Assembly: GCA_905250885.1 (NCBI GenBank)
Contig: CAJNOQ010001653.1
Span: 1 to 29,615 of the forward strand
From: Didymodactylos carnosus
Lineage: Eukaryota > Rotifera > Eurotatoria > Philodinida > Philodinidae
Length of the DNA: 29,615 bases
Direction: 5' to 3'
The notes below the pieces were generated by a model that saw only the letters and a program-made list of their open reading frames with translations, did not search any database and was not told the DNA's origin. Shown here in pieces: positions 9,741 through 22,015 of this stretch. Positions within the stretch are counted from its first letter, which is position 1; each line of letters begins with the position of its first letter. A program made the position numbers and the translations under genes.

Positions 9741-11452
9741 GGCTCAAAAACACAACCTCAGAAACAGATCGTTTAATACTGTTGCAAAGATTTTAATATT
9801 TGATATCAACATAAAACGTATGCGTTCCGACGTAAATTTGTCTAGCACAAACTACTCTAAAAAAGAGATCAACTGGTGTCATCTGTGACCGACTGGCGTT
9901 CCACTGAACGTTGTCAATAGTGTCCAGCTAGTGTGACCTGATTCTGTCTTTATCACAGAAGTAGAAAGTTTTCCTTGCTGTTGATTTTCACTGTCACTAA
10001 ACCTGTTGTCACTCGGATTAAATTTCTCTTCTTGACCGGTAACCGTTCAAGCTCATCATTTTCATGTTTCCACTGTCAACAAATTTCTTTTGTGTTTGAG
10101 CGGAATCGCGACGGGTTTCATTTTGAAAACCGAAATTTTAAAATTTTTTGCGCGTTTGGAATGGATTTCAAACCTACGGTACGACATCGAGCCCCACATC
10201 TCTTTTATTTTGTTTCCCTATCTCTTTTATTCTGGTCTGAGTCATCGATATTACAGGTCATGGACCTATGATGACTCTCGAGTGATTCGAAATAAATCAA
10301 TCATCACATAGTGGTAAAAGATTTTCGCCAAAAAAAGTTGAACTTTAGATATTCAGAAGTGAACCGGACATTTTCAGAGTGAAAGCAGACAGATTCTTCT
10401 GAAGGTATAAACAACTTTTTTAATAAAGACAAACAAAAATTTCACCATAGTAAGTTTCATTCAGTCATCGATGTTAACATTATATTTTTTTAGCCTTATC
10501 GCTTTTATAGTCTGGTTTTTTCCTATTGGTCAAAGCAGACTGTATTGAAAAGAATTTTGTGGCAGGTTTTCAGACAGCATTTTAGAAAGAAAGTTGCTAT
10601 TATTAACAGTATAAATGTTTCTTTATAAAAACAAATCACTATATGGATCAGAAGACCGGACGACTGCGAAATAGTGAGATTGACAATGATCAGATCAGGT
10701 GCTATACAAAAAGAATGAAACACTTCTTCTGATAGAAGTATTCTAAAAAGTTCCACAGTAGTATTCAAATATTTTCTTCTATAATTATTTTTTAGTAAAA
10801 AAGTTATTTGAATTTAAAAAATTGCTCTAAAGTAAAACATTCTCCTCCGAAAGCCGTCAGAGCAAACGACTACATATAATCACACCGACATCCCTACATC
10901 TCATACCGTCTTTTTATATTTTTGATTCTTATTTCTTGTTGATGTATAATAAACATAAACAGCAGCTATCACGTTGAATGTGAGATCTATTCTGAACGGT
11001 CACATTAAACAATTACGGTGCCTCAATAAAGTCGTTTTTTGGACATCGTTTAGTAAAACCCGGACGGATGTCTATTGCCATAAAAGTACCAATCAAAATC
11101 CCTTCAGAACTTTTTTTTTTATCGAAATGGCTATTACGACTGACATGAGACGACGTGCTTGAGACATGACAGAATTTGAGATTCTGTTGATAGAAACTTC
11201 AGAAAATTCACTATGAACGTTCATGTAAAATAATTGTTAATATCTGTCTCTTTAGTTTCTTTTCACTTTCTTTCTACTCTCATGCATTGTATATAGCCGT
11301 ACAGATATTTTCTAGTTTGATCAAATGAATACGAGTTTCTCAAGTTGTCTTTGATAAAAAGAAATTTTCCAATCTTTCTAAGCCATATTATCATTGACAG
11401 AAGAGTAGAATAAAGTAGAATCATTTGTGACATTTTAGATGCATTGATACGG
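9741..11452. other. Intergenic region between divergent EME1 and RAD54L2 genes
   Basis: This 1.7-kb spacer must hold the 5' flanks of both divergently transcribed genes. Frames of 98, 73 and 81 codons exist but overlap each other in several frames and match nothing I recognise. No long inverted repeat is obvious. A T-rich TTTTAG acceptor-like site lies just before the RAD54L2 start. Confidence 0.5.
11431..11452 (+). promoter_or_regulatory. Acceptor-like site and mini-uORF before RAD54L2 start
   Basis: CATTTTAG ends at 11438 and is followed immediately by ATGCATTGA, a two-codon upstream frame out of phase with the main ATG at 11453. Either this is a 3' splice site (cis, or for trans-splicing of a leader) or the coding exon starts here and the true ATG lies in an unseen upstream exon; the frame AT-GCA-TTG-ATA-CGG is open into the main frame, so both remain possible. 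Confidence 0.45.
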
Positions 11453-14400
11453 ATGGATGAAATTCCAGTGCCTGTTGACCCAGTTTTGAAGGATGATAGT
11501 ACCACATTAGTAACAACAAATAATGTTAAAAAACGTAAACATCGTAGTCGATCAGATAAAAATAATGGTATACACAAGAAAAAGTCAACCGCGGCACATT
11601 TACGTCGTAATATTCGAACATTATATACTGAAGAAAAACTACAAAATGATACATTAACAGCACAAAAGGCCGAACAAGAACGGATACAACGTTTACAAGA
11701 GACAAATTTTCATAGAATATTTCCACAACCACAAACGCAACCTTTATTGAATGAAAAAAAGTTTGGTGATGTTTACGTTTATTCATCAAATAATCAACAA
11801 AACAACAATAAGCGTTTATTTCATGTACAATTAAATCGTGGAAATGCTGCAGCTCAAACAGATATTCTTTCACAAAATACAACACTTGAAAGAAAAATAT
11901 CGAATGACGATGATTGTATATTGATTGATGATGATGATGATGATATTAATGAAAAAGCGGCAACCATAAAAAAACTTGGTAATACCTTCTATATAACAAA
12001 TCGAAATTATTTTTGGAATGTGGAAATTGTTTCTGGTTTTAGACGATACAACTAACGTGAGAGGGTTTTCTTCTGATGGTAGTGATTCCGATGTTCAATG
12101 TGTTACTAGTGATACAGAAGATATTAATGATACGTTAAGTAAAAAATTACAGCGTCTACATGTCGATGATCGTGTGAATGTTCCAGATGAGAATGGTATA
12201 AAAAGAGAGAAGAAAAAACATCTTTTTAGATGTAAAATAGTAAAATGTCATACTTTTTAGGTCTTATTTTGATAAACGTCAATCATCCCAGTGAAGATGA
12301 TGATCTGTATATTCCAAAACATTTAACATCAACACTGAAACCACATCAAATTGGTGGAATTCGTTTTATGTATGATAATATTGTTGAATCAATCGAACAA
12401 TATAAAAAAACGCCTGGTCTAGGTTGTATTCTCGCTCATTCAATGGGCTGCGGAAAAACAATTCAAGTATGTTTGATTTACTTTTCTTCTTATTTTGAAT
12501 AATTTGTTTCTGTTTTCAGGTTATTGCATTTATTGATACACTGTTGAGAGATACAACAGCCAGATGTGTACTAATTGTTGGTACGTAATTATTTGCTATT
12601 GTGTTGAAAAGATTTCTGAATTAATTAGAGATCTTATCTTTAGTACCTATAAATACCATTCAAAATTGGGTTAATGAAATTAAGCGATGGACTCCCGAAC
12701 AAATAACAAACAATGATTATGTATATAAACGTCCATTTAGTTTGTACATATTGAACGAAATGGCTAAAAAATTTGAACAACGAGCTAAAATAATTCAAAA
12801 TTGGTCAACAAATGGTGGTGTGTTAATTTTGGGATATGAAATGTTTCGATTAATTGTAACAAAAAAAGGTGTAAACCCAAAAAGTGTTAATAAAAAAAAT
12901 ATAAATAATAATTTACGACTACGACAACCAATTCTTGTTGACCTTGAAGAGGAAGAAAAAACTGTTGATACAATGGATGGTAAGTTTGAGCTTTTAAAAT
13001 TAGAAAAAAACTAAAATCATACCGTTTGAATGCAACTAATGCTGAGAAATTTTTAGATGTTCGAAATGCTCTATTGTCACCTGACCTTATCATATGTAAG
13101 TTATAAACACAATGTTAAATGACGATCTGTAGTAGACGGATGTATTTCTATTTTCAGGTGATGAAGGTCATCGGATTAAAAATCATTTAGCCGGTGTTGC
13201 ACAAGCATTAAAAACAATTAAAACTAAGTATGTTGGGAAAGAGACCTCACTGTTATATTAATTTAAATTATACTATATTTACTTTTTAGACGACGCATTG
13301 TGTTAACGTAAGTTTAATCGAAAAGTATATTGTTTCTTAGGAATATGCAAAACTATTTTGAATCTCTATAGAGGATATCCGTTACAAAACAATCTACTCG
13401 AGTATTGGTGTATGGTTGACTTTGTAAGGCCGAATTATCTGGGCAGTCGTCAAGAATTTTCAAATATGTTTGAACGGCCTATTATGAATGGACAATGCGT
13501 TGATTCAACCGAAACAGATGTAAAATTAATGAAATATCGAGCTCAGTAAGTTATTATCCTTTTTGTTTTTAATATTTCACATTATTTTTGAATATTTTAG
13601 TGTATTACACAGTATATTAGAAGGATTTGTTCAAAGGTATTGTTGTCTTATCATGAAATTCCTTTGCATTTTAAGAATTATCATTTTCTTTTATAGACGT
13701 GGACACGATGTATTACAAAATGCACTACCACCAAAAGATGAATATGTTATTCTATTAAAATTATCCAATGTACAAAGACAATTATACGTAAAATTCTTGG
13801 ATGCTATTGGCGCATTATCTTATTCAGAAAAATTAAATCCACTGAGAGCATTTGCCATTTGTTGTAAAGTAAGTAAACATAATTGTAAAATATCCAAATG
13901 TGTTCTATCATTGTTTTTAGATATGGAATCATGCTGATGTTTTGTATAAATTTATCAAAACTCGTCAAGAAGGATCTGACATTGATCTTGATATTGATTT
14001 GGAATTGAACAATAATAATGTGAATAGTAGTAATTCAAGAACAACATCCACAAGACAAACAAGTGTTCAACGTAATTATGCAAGTAGTCAATTACCGTTA
14101 TCACTACATTACGATCAACAAATAACAACATCATTAATGGAAAAGAAAGAATTTGATTACGATTTTGTATGCTGTTTTTTCGTTTATCACGATCTTAATA
14201 GATCATCAACGTTTTTCTTATGTTAAGGCTAATTCAATTTTGAATTCTTATGTATGTGGTTTGTTTTCCAATGGTATCAAATTTGAAGTTGCCTTCACAC
14301 TGTTGGATTTATCAATAGAACTTGGAGACAAAGTTCTTGTCTTTAGGTAACCGCATTATTATAAAGAAATTACTTGTATTTTAATATCAACACTATCGTT

Positions 14401-17159
14401 TTAGTCAAAGTTTATTATCGTTGAATATATTTGAAGAATTCTTATATCAACGGCGAATACCGAAAACCAATGATCAAATATGGGAAAAAAATAAAACCTA
14501 TTTAAGTATGTATTCTACTTATTCTATTCTCTTTCCTCTACGTGATATAAATTTAGGACTCGATGGTAGTACAAGTAGTCTTGAACGAGAAAGATTAATT
14601 AATATTTTCAATGCACCAAATTCAAATACAAAATTATTTTTATTATCAACACGGTATATTACCGATTCAATCTTTGCTACAATATTTGTAATTTTATTTC
14701 ATCTTTAGAGCTGGTTGTCTTGGTATCAATTTGATTGCGGCAAGTCGAGTAATAGTCCTCGATGTCAGTTGGAATCCTTGTCATGATGCACAGGCTGTCT
14801 GTCGAGTTTATCGATATGGACAAAAGAAGCATTGTTACATTTATCGTCTGATAGCTGATTATACAATGGAAAAACGAATTTATGATCGACAAGTGGCAAA
14901 ACAAGGAATGTCTGATCGTGTCGTCGATGAATTACAACCTCAAAATCAGTTTACAAGAAATGAAGTTGAAAATTTATTAATGTTTGCTGTATGTACAATG
15001 TGTACTGTATTGTGAAAAATTATAGTATCAGCAGATCGATCCTACTTTTTACCCTACAATTTCTCTTTTGTTAAAAGATTTGGAAAGAAAAAAACATGTG
15101 AAACATATGCATGCGAGTGTATCCTTTCCGAATATATCATCAGAATTTTCTGATGGTTCTTTATTTTTTTGAAAGCAGCCCTTCTCATTTTTTCCTGTGA
15201 AAAATTATAGAACCATTCAAATTTTCTTTCGTGCATGAGCATGAATGAGTTTCGATTCTCAATGTTACAGTTCAAAAAAGCACGAAACACTAAATATGAC
15301 TGATACCTTTTAGATAGCATCATCTTAAAGTTTTAATCGTTTTGAAAATTGGTTCTCTGTAGGACTTGCTTGTGTACCGTTAAAAGCAGCTTAACAATCA
15401 GTGAACAAGAAAAGTAAAAAGCTTTTCTTCTTTGTAGCCGTAAAGACCAGTGTTTGATCTACAAAATGAGACACTGCACAGATTTCTGGCACCAGGAACA
15501 AATATACTCGGTACGAGTACTAGTCAGAAGTCTCTTTTTACCATGTAAATATCCCTAAAAGCCTGCGTAAATTTTCATTTTGTGGCGTGTACTGGTATCG
15601 AGTACATTTATTCTTAAAATGAAAATTGAGAATTGAAACTCATTCATACTCATGCGAGAAAGAAAATTTGAATAGTTCTATAATTTTTCACAGTCAAAAC
15701 AGAAATTGACACATTTTTCACAGTCAGAATTGAAATTAACAAAAGAGAAATTGTAGGGTAAAAGATATGATCGATTTGCTGATACTACAATGTTTCATAA
15801 CACTGTAAAAATACGTTCTGTTTTAAAATTTGTTTATGACTCTTTGTTTTTAGGCCGAAGAAGAACCAACTGTTGCCGATATGTCGGATATTGAGAGAAT
15901 ATCAAATGATACTGTTTTATTAGATATGTGTCGAAAGCACTCTCAGTCGATAACTAAGGTACCATTTACTCATGAATCATTGCTGTCAGACAGAAAAGAC
16001 CACCAATTAACATCAGCTGAAAAACGTCGTGCTCAAAAAGATTATCAAAATGAAAAACGAATGAATACTACTTGTTTTAAACAACGGATAACTGGAGGAC
16101 AAAGTTCATCATACTACGCTAGAAAGTAAGTTGAATTCTTTGTGATGTTTTTTGAGAAGAATAATCGTTAATGATTCTAAACGCATTTCTTTATTATTTT
16201 AGTACTCCATTTCCCTCTTACTCAAACTACTTAAGCAATGATAGTCGTTTTTTGAGTCATCCATCATTAGCATATGAATCTCGTTTTCCATTTATCAATG
16301 GTAGTCAACAGCGTTCATCTTTATCTTCCACAACAGCTGCTATGACACCACTACCAATGCATTTACAACAAGCATCCACAAATCGAAAATTAAATGAATT
16401 AAAACAAAATGGAATTAATGTACAACAAAGTGTTCTTCAATCGCCACTTGAAGTTCAAGTGGATGCAACAAAACGAGAAATCATTCCAGCGAATACTCAG
16501 ATTCATTTTATTCAAACACCACGTGGTTCGTACATACGAACTCCCGAAGGCAAATTTTTTGCTATTCGTCTAACCCCAAACACTGACGAACAAGAACAAC
16601 GACGACCATCTTCAAATACTCTTTTTGGAGGTAAGAATTAAATTTTTTCTCTCATCTTAGAGAACTTTCGTGATTTTGTTCATTTATTATTTATGATTTA
16701 TTTATTTTAGATGCATTTGATTCTGTTTCAACAATATCATCCTCCCCCTCATCATCGTCGTCTGGACTACCGCAATCTTCAGCAACAAATACTTTGCTAA
16801 CAAAACCACCACTACCACCCTCTTTTTCTGATAGGACTGTCGATCCACTATTTTTTCCATACAACACTCCGTTGATAGATCTCAATGAAGATGATGATTT
16901 AAATTTTATTGATAATAGTCAAACAGGAAGCACGAATGTTGATTCAGCGTTTGATTCACTATCGTCCTGGCAAAATAACTTTTTTCAAAATACAACCAAT
17001 GATAATAATCTTACATCTTCTTCGCCATTAGACTGTCCAGACTTTTTTGCCGATCGATTCGGTACTACAGATCGTGAATCACCCAATGTTTATCAAAAAA
17101 CATTAACAAATAACAATATCTACAATTCAACAGCATTATCTGCTTCAACTTCTCTCTAA
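11453..17159 (+). CDS. RAD54L2: RAD54L2/ARIP4-type SNF2-family DNA-dependent ATPase
   Basis: Nuclear SNF2-family translocase (androgen-receptor-interacting protein 4 in mammals), a chromatin and transcription cofactor. Nineteen exons: 11453-11978, 12043-12195, 12261-12466, 12520-12580, 12644-12979, 13057-13095, 13158-13227, 13290-13307, 13372-13545, 13601-13636, 13697-13868, 13921-14166, 14228-14346, 14405-14505, 14557-14653, 14709-14988, 15854-16125, 16203-16630, 16711-17159; total 1260 residues (human 1467). N-terminal [14 protein letters not shown] block is conserved, then an Asp-rich run. ATPase core: [15 protein letters not shown], Walker A SMGCGKT (residues 287-293), DEGH box (442-445), [20 protein letters not shown]. 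Second lobe: [14 protein letters not shown] and [19 protein letters not shown] (805-823, arginine fingers). The [17 protein letters not shown] block and the [15 protein letters not shown] block are ARIP4-specific and rule out RAD54 or ATRX. The C-terminus is Ser/Asn-rich and ends in acidic stretches. Exact 5' end is the weakest point. Confidence 0.95.
13290..13307 (+). other. 18-base microexon 8 of RAD54L2
   Basis: The exon is flanked by CTTTTTAG and GTAAGT. It encodes the residues completing KRRIVLT, the strand leading into the helicase GYPLQN motif; without it the ATPase frame and a conserved motif would be lost. Phase 2 at both ends keeps the frame. Confidence 0.85.
15025..15785. mobile_element. 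TA-flanked inverted-repeat element (MITE-like) in RAD54L2 intron 16
   Basis: The 865-base intron 14989-15853 contains a 761-base segment starting GTATCAGCA and ending in its complement TGCTGATAC, with a TA dinucleotide on each side (15023-15024 and 15786-15787). Homology between the arms continues inward: TTTACCCTACAATTTCTC at about 15048-15065 pairs with 15741-15760, and about 15190-15265 pairs with about 15615-15690 (GAAAAATTATAGAAC... region). TA duplication suggests Tc1/mariner-type mobilisation. No transposase frame is present, so it is non-autonomous. Confidence 0.8.
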
Positions 17160-18517
17160 TAAATTTAGATCTGAATGTTTTTTGTGCATATACATCCATT
17201 ATCAATTTTGTATTTCAGTCGGTTGTGTTTCTTTTCTAATTTCGAACATGTAATTTGTTTTTTTTTGTACTGTGTAGTAGTATCTCTTTCTCTCTCTCTC
17301 TCTGCGCTTCTTTATTGTATTTGTAGCTTTGTATTTTGTCTCATTTTTCATATTCCTCGTTCAGACACTTTTCTCCACTTACATCCTCATCGGGAAGATT
17401 TTGTGTTAATAGTTTTTAATTATAATGCTGTTGTGGCTTGACTTCACAATTGAGTTTTGCTTTTACCTTTGTTTGTTCGTCATACGCTCTGCTTCCATTT
17501 CTGATCAAATTCAAACTTTAGGAAAATTCCATCATTCCATTATCTCTCACCTATAGATAAATCTTTTCCCATGCAGAAAAATAGAAAATGGTAGAGAGAA
17601 TTTATTTTTGTTTGCTACAGTGAAATTGAGTACCCACCCACTAAGATGCAATCAATACTTCTAGAATTTTGTGTTCAAGAATTTTCTTGTTTCTTTTTGT
17701 ACATGTTGTTAAATTTGTTCTTGTTTTTATGTTGTTGATACTGCAATCGAACTCATTTTGAGACTAGTTTTTCTTTTTTTTTTTGTTTATCATAGATCAG
17801 AGATACATATGTATATAGAGATTTTTGTCTTGATGATTAAAAATATCTATTGCTTGAAAAAAAACTTTTTACGCCAAAAATTATCATCACATTATTTTTT
17901 TAAATATTTGCTGAATGGAAAGAAGGACGTTCATTAGGACATATCACCTTCTTTTGGTGAAAAAATATCTCATTGTTATAGGAAATGTGAATACTACACC
18001 GGCCAAAATTCAATAGAAATTCATGTGGTCAAGTTCGTCGAGAGTAGAGCACTGCAGGTTACGACTTTTTGGCAGCCTATGACTTAACCTATAAAAACCT
18101 TCATAACCTCAACCTAACTTAACCAATAAAGTTTTTTTCGTTAGCTAACCTAGGCTAACCTAACTTAACTTGTGCGGTTTTTTGTCTGGAAAAGCCAACC
18201 CAAAAAAATTACGTAAAAACAAAAGATCGTGTAAAACATCATCATTTAAAGATTATCTTGTTCGTTCTAATACACGACTTGGATGTTGATTCTGTTATCG
18301 TTGTATATTCGTCCTCTTTTAACGAACATAGAATTTTTTGTTTTCTTCCATTTTCTTTTTCGATTCTGCCATCTTTCACTCTTATTAGTTCAATTTAAAT
18401 TTAAATTAGAGAACATAAATCAAAATTTTATCAAAGATATCTTAAACGATGAAAGAACCGCACTGTAAACGTGAAAAAAGAAAAGTCCGTGGTTTTTCCA
18501 CCTACTTTTCTCTATAC
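17160..18517. other. RAD54L2 3' flank and intergenic region with CCTAA-rich tract
   Basis: No supported gene. 17281-17303 is a CT microsatellite. The T-rich stretch to about 17870 is probably 3' untranslated sequence. From about 18087 to 18172 the plus strand carries many imperfect AACCTAA/AACTTAACC units, and a weaker set follows the next inverted repeat (about 18755-18805). Confidence 0.45.
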
Positions 18518-18714
18518 AAAAGTTCGTTCCATCATTGAGTAAAGTCCGTGAAGTATGTAATCACGGATTTTTCAACTCGGAAGCTGTCAGTCAGATCTGT
18601 GATTTTTCACGCATTTCACTTCATATTTTCACGAAGCTGAGCGACAGCTTCCGGATTGAAAAGCCCGTAATTACATACTTCACGGGTCTTACTCAATGAT
18701 GGAACGAACTTTTA
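18518..18714. repeat. Short foldback element with 71-base arms
   Basis: Left arm 18518-18588 and right arm 18643-18714 are reverse complements with a handful of mismatches (outer ends AAAAGTTCGTTCCATCATTG on the left; inner ends GGAAGCTGTC). The loop is about 54 bases. There is no coding potential. It is probably a MITE or foldback relic about 180 bases upstream of HPS4. Confidence 0.85.
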
Positions 18715-18881
18715 TATGTGGGGTTCATCGTGTTAAAAATCGATTATCAACGTAACTTATAACCTTACCTGACCGATAAATTTGCAATCTAAACCTAACC
18801 TGATCTATAGATTAAGTTGGGCTTAATCTGTAGGACTCTAATCAGGAAGTCTAGTTAAAACTACGCTATGTGTTCACTGTA

Positions 18882-18894
18882 TTTTTTAGAATAG
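18882..18894 (+). promoter_or_regulatory. T-rich acceptor just upstream of HPS4 start
   Basis: TTTTTTAG ends at 18889 and the ATG follows five bases later at 18895. It is a strong 3' splice signal with no coding exon needed upstream, suiting either a 5' UTR intron or spliced-leader trans-splicing. Confidence 0.5.
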
Positions 18895-21800
18895 ATGGCT
18901 CAAGCATATTTTTTCATCTTTGATTTTTATTATATGCGGGGTTCCAACGATGAACAAGATCTGTTACCAGAAGCAATTATCTTTTTCTATCCTTCCCAAC
19001 AGAAAGATCAAGTAGTTTGCTACGTCTTTTCCCGTGTGTGTCAGCTTATAAAAGCATTTTTAGTCATTTTTGATTTTGAAAAAAATTTTGGATTTGCTGC
19101 GTGTAACAGTGATGTCTTATCAATGCTGCTGCTTGTAGAATACAGAAAAAACAAGAAAATATTCGATATATCTCATGTCATTTTTAAGAATAGAGTGTCT
19201 TCCAAAATTCAATGATTAAAATTGCTCTATAAAAAATATTAGCGCTGTTTAATCTATATGGATGTTATAGTCGGTTTTAAAAATTATTTTTTTGTAGCGA
19301 TTGCTTGAATGCGGTGAACTAGTTGGTCTTGCTCAATTTTTTAAACATGATTTATTTTCATCTGTACCAAAAACGTTTAACTTTCGAAAAACAATTGTTA
19401 CACATCAACATTATGGTCGAATTAGTGGGGTTTGTATTTACTACCATCGTATCAATTTATCTCTGTTTAATTGTTACATGTATGTCATATTTCAGTTTCT
19501 TTGTCTTCCCTCTGCAAAATATACGGCTTCCGAGGCAGATTTATATTTACAACGCATTCTAAACCTATTCAATCATACTTATGGAACTTTCAATGAGTTA
19601 TATGCCGTAACAGTGATTAATTCTACCTTGATCAAACCTGAAATATGTTTTTGATTTTAGTATTACAATTCGAATACGGATCAAGCCGCGTTTCTTGAAC
19701 GAGCACTAAAACCGATAGTACACTATGTTTTTACTAACCAACGTACAATAAGATCGGTTTTATCATCTGTAGATTATGTACAATTAAGCAAAGTATTTAT
19801 CACGACTATGTTCTACATAGATGAATAGTTATTATCGTTTTATTTTTTGTAGAATAATGAAAAAACTTTATTGGAAAGTAAACATCTTCTTGATTATTTA
19901 ATATGTAAATATTCATTATTAGGTGCGATTATCGGTTTTCAAGACAAGTAAGAGCCTTAGCGTAGTGTATAACTATTACGCTAGACACTTATGCATTAAA
20001 TAAATGGTTTGTGTTTGAATTTTTTTTATAGACTTTTGTACACCACACTCGATACACAGACCACATATTTTTTACAAACATTTCTTAAAATAATAGATCA
20101 ATTACCGGTACAGAAAACGAGTTTACTATTCACCATTCTAGAAGCTAACATGATATCTTTTAGCATGTAGACTATGAGTTCCTATAGCTATCAAGTTAAA
20201 AGAGGTTTGAAAGATTGTTAGAGAGACTACTAAGTTATGTATCTGATATTTTTATTTTTAATTTCTACTTCAACTAGTATAGTATACTTGACTTTATATG
20301 ATATTTATTACTTTAGGCTGAGCTAATCAATGTTCCTTATCAACATGATCTATTAAAAGGCGCATCGTTGGTCCGATTTCATGTCCTTCAATCTTTAAAT
20401 TTATTTTCGTCAACACAAACAATTGATATTACCGATACTATATCGACAGTAGCCATATCATCAAGTACTGAAGATACAACATCGATACTGAGTGGCATTA
20501 GTAATTTAGATAATGATTTTGTAACATACGATAAACGTCGACCATTAGAAAATCTCTCTGAATCGTATGAAGATACTGGCTTTGATACTGATCCTCTAGA
20601 AAGCATTGACTTCATCGATGACAGTTTATCATCGTCATCGATGAGTTCTGATAACCAAGAATTATCAATGATGTCAAAATGTCAGTCATTACCGCTGATA
20701 TCTGGAGTAAGAGATTATATCATATATTACACTTCAGTTTTTGAGTTGTACTTCTTATTTAGGTCACACAATCACAGGCTCAAAATATTCCTTATTCATC
20801 GTCGTCTCGTCAAGCTTATTCAGTATCAACAGAGAATGAATACGAGAATGAAGAATTTTATCGTCGATCGATTGACCAAAGTTCAGATCATCCATTTGAA
20901 CAATGGCCAAATCAAACGACACAAAAAGGATATAGTGATGAATCAGACCAAAAAGAGCCATCACGTTCACGTGCATCGACTATTGAAGATATATGTCAAG
21001 ATGATGAGGGTGAGGGTGAGGGTGAATTAGTTCAAACGTTAACATCTACCCCACCAAGTGCGAATAAAAATTTCTCAATACGTCTAACGGAAGTTGATCC
21101 TCATAACAATGTAGATAAAGAACCAGTAATCGGTCGAGAAAAAAGACGCCTACCATCCTCGACGGCAAAAAGTTTTTTAGGATCTGTTAAAGATGAACAA
21201 CATCACCAACGAATTAGTTGGACTGATATACCGGAATTAAATATTGAACAAGGAAGAGATGAAGTTGTTTTGTATATTCAAAAAAATTCACACATGTATT
21301 TTGTGGGACTTATTCAGAAAGAGAAATGTTATGAAAAAGAGGCATGTAATGGAAAAAAGAAAGAGAAATGTGACAAAAAACAATTTATTGAAAAATTGGT
21401 AAGTTATTTAACCGTGTAGTTCAATCAAAATAAAATAGATTTTATGTATTTTTTTAGTGGGGTATTGTTTTGCAAACATTAAGCGAATTGGAAACAGAAA
21501 TTCAACTGAAACCGGCTAGTGTAGATGTAAGTGGTAATTATCTACATGATATGTTTGTTTTGATATTTTTTCTTTGTACTTAGAAAATGACAGAAGTTAA
21601 GTTCAACTATAACGAAATGAACCGAAGCATCGATAGTAAGGTTAAACGAAGAAAATTATAGAATAAATAAACAACTATTCGCTTTTCTTTCTTCTCATTG
21701 TTAGCTGATCGAACGATGGATAATGATGGTTCAATAGCCGAAGAATTTACGCGTATTGCGCTCGATGGTCGATTTGCATTGAATAATAGAAAAGATCGAA

Positions 21801-21950
21801 AAGCAGTTGCTCTAATGTAAAATAGCAAATTTTTCTTATTATCACACTGATTTATGCTACATTTTTAGGCGTGGTGATAATTCTGTATTTGTTGAACGTC
21901 GATTACCAGATCGTACAAGTTTCACTTTTCATAAAGTAAACTCAAAATAA
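18895..21950 (+). CDS. HPS4: HPS4-like subunit of BLOC-3 (Rab32/38 guanine-nucleotide exchange factor)
   Basis: HPS4 pairs with HPS1 in BLOC-3, which activates Rab32/Rab38 during lysosome-related organelle biogenesis. Twelve exons join in frame: 18895-19011, 19298-19429, 19496-19606, 19661-19792, 19853-19947, 20032-20107, 20317-20706, 20763-21398, 21458-21526, 21584-21635, 21705-21816, 21869-21950; 667 residues (human 708). The first longin domain is recognisable: EAIIFFYPSQQKDQRLLECG (about 28-47, human CYFYPSQ...ELLCG), then LQRILNLFNHTYG (about 101-113, human LDQLVGFFNFYNG). A long disordered middle follows (about 220-460; Ser, Asp, Glu rich, with a GEGEGE run from a GGTGAG repeat near 21006). 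The C-terminal longin-like part has VVLYIQKNSHMYFVGL (about 520), LQTLSELETEIQLKP and NSVFVERRLPDRTSFTFHKV at the end, which follow the human order. Identification rests on this collinear, moderate similarity; related CCZ1-type proteins are the main alternative. Confidence 0.8.
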
Positions 21951-22015
21951 TAATTATCATAAAGAAAAAAACAATGTTCTCTTCTAAACTATTATTTTTC
22001 GTTCTTTATAAACCA

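Noticed and set aside
9975..10311. Overlapping plus-strand frames of 98 and 73 codons upstream of RAD54L2
   Set aside because: They overlap in different frames, neither resembles a protein family, and no splice pattern links them to RAD54L2.
11526..11885. 119-codon minus-strand frame opposite RAD54L2 exon 1
   Set aside because: It is the antisense shadow of a real coding exon.
17175..17441. 88-codon frame rich in Phe, Leu, Ser and Cys after the RAD54L2 stop
   Set aside because: The composition reflects T-rich and CT-repeat 3' untranslated sequence; it includes a CT microsatellite and has no family match.
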